From NCBI GenBank assembly GCA_003086435.1, contig QEFD01000221.1, forward strand, positions 1 to 5,629: 5,629 nt of DNA. Direction: 5' to 3'. Below are positions 5,236 to 5,629 of the stretch, in pieces; position 1 is the first letter of the stretch, and each line of letters opens with the position of its first letter. Under the pieces are notes generated by a model that was not told the DNA's origin, did no database searches, and saw only the letters and a list, made by a program, of their open reading frames with translations. The DNA is from Acidianus hospitalis. Its GTDB lineage: Archaea > Thermoproteota > Thermoprotei_A > Sulfolobales > Sulfolobaceae. The translations under genes were made by a program, and so were the position numbers.

Positions 5236-5629
5236 ATGCTCTTAAGTTATTTTTCTAGCGGTTTTCCTTCTCACGTTAAAGGTAAAGCTTTAGATCTTTC
5301 TTCAGATGACATGGAGTATTTTTATTCTCCGTTTTACGGTAGAATTGAAAGAATTGAAAAATTCGTAGTAGGTAGACCAAATAGATTTGCTGAAGTTAAT
5401 TACGATTACCTTATTCTATTAAGGCGAGAAAACGGCAAACTAATAAAGATACTTCACGTAGAACCTTTCATAACTGTTGGAGAGGAGATAAAGAAAGGAG
5501 ATAAGCTAGGCAAGTTCTTGATTAATCCTTATACTGGGGGAGATTTCCTTCATGCACACATTGAAGGTCTAAGAATAAAATTTCCTAAGCTCACTAAATA
5601 TGATGAAAGGGGAATAGGTAAAGTAGTAA
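5236..5629 (+). CDS. M23-peptidase-like (LytM/duplicated-hybrid-motif) protein, 5' part; 3' end outside window
   Basis: The reading frame starts with the ATG immediately after the preceding TGA and stays open for 131 codons to the window end. The pattern matches an M23 metallopeptidase domain: Ser-His13-Val-Lys-Gly-Lys-Ala-Leu-Asp20 corresponds to the first zinc His and Asp (usually HxxxD, here H-x6-D). A Ser-Pro-Phe-Tyr-Gly-Arg-Ile (31-37) strand follows, then His74 at the place of the family's YAHLS histidine, Val-Gly-Glu-Glu-Ile-Lys-Lys-Gly-Asp-Lys-Leu-Gly (81-92), and Phe-Leu-His106-Ala-His108-Ile-Glu matching the HLHFE zinc motif. There is no N-terminal signal peptide, so it should be cytosolic. 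An AAGAGG at 5218-5223 is a somewhat distant ribosome site. In an archaeon expected to lack murein, and coupled to lipoyl-synthase genes, a cell-wall hydrolase role is improbable. Function unknown; a zinc-dependent enzyme or a lipoyl-like beta-barrel carrier are options. The fold call is moderate. Confidence 0.68.
   Translation, partial: MLLSYFSSGFPSHVKGKALDLSSDDMEYFYSPFYGRIERIEKFVVGRPNRFAEVNYDYLILLRRENGKLIKILHVEPFITVGEEIKKGDKLGKFLINPYTGGDFLHAHIEGLRIKFPKLTKYDERGIGKVV

Noticed and set aside
5341..5358. A 9-bp tandem repeat (AGAATTGAA twice)
   Set aside because: It encodes the in-frame Arg-Ile-Glu-Arg-Ile-Glu of the M23-like protein and is too short to mean more than local codon repetition.

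Overview
The window looks like chromosomal DNA from a thermoacidophilic crenarchaeon of the Sulfolobales (Sulfolobus, Acidianus or Metallosphaera type). This placement is an inference. It rests on AT-rich coding sequence with heavy AGA/AGG and ATA codon use, archaeal TATA boxes about 26-28 bp from start codons with almost no leader, a GTG start behind a strong GGAGG inside an operon, and a gene set (GcvH-like proteins, archaeal two-domain lipoate ligases, paired radical-SAM proteins) known from archaeal lipoate assembly.

The theme is protein-bound lipoate. Layout: (1) 1-168, 3' end of a GcvH-like lipoyl carrier; (2) 170-1264, a lipoate/octanoate-protein ligase one base behind it; (3) 1257-1673 on the minus strand, a second, divergent GcvH-like carrier that converges on the ligase with an 8-bp tail overlap; (4) 1726-2214, a degenerate HAD-like protein divergent from carrier 2, with one TATA-like box midway between the two starts; (5) 2283-5629, an apparent operon of a second ligase, two radical-SAM proteins and the 5' part of an M23-peptidase-like gene, joined by 4-bp, 4-bp and 0-bp junctions.

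The simplest model is that a ligase places octanoate (or lipoate) on the conserved lysine of a GcvH-like carrier, and the two radical-SAM proteins together insert two sulfurs, as in the two-protein LipS1/LipS2 lipoyl synthase that replaces LipA in many archaea. No gcvT or gcvP (T- and P-proteins of glycine cleavage) or E2 gene is visible. The carriers could therefore serve glycine cleavage or be LbpA proteins of the heterodisulfide-reductase-like (sHdr) sulfur-oxidation pathway; the window alone cannot decide. The least explained parts are the M23-like protein in the lipoyl-synthase operon of an organism expected to lack murein, and the HAD-like protein that seems to have lost its nucleophile.

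There is no stretch over 300 bases without a gene. The longest gaps are 52 and 68 bases and hold promoter elements. No tRNA, rRNA, CRISPR array, insertion sequence or long repeat was seen.
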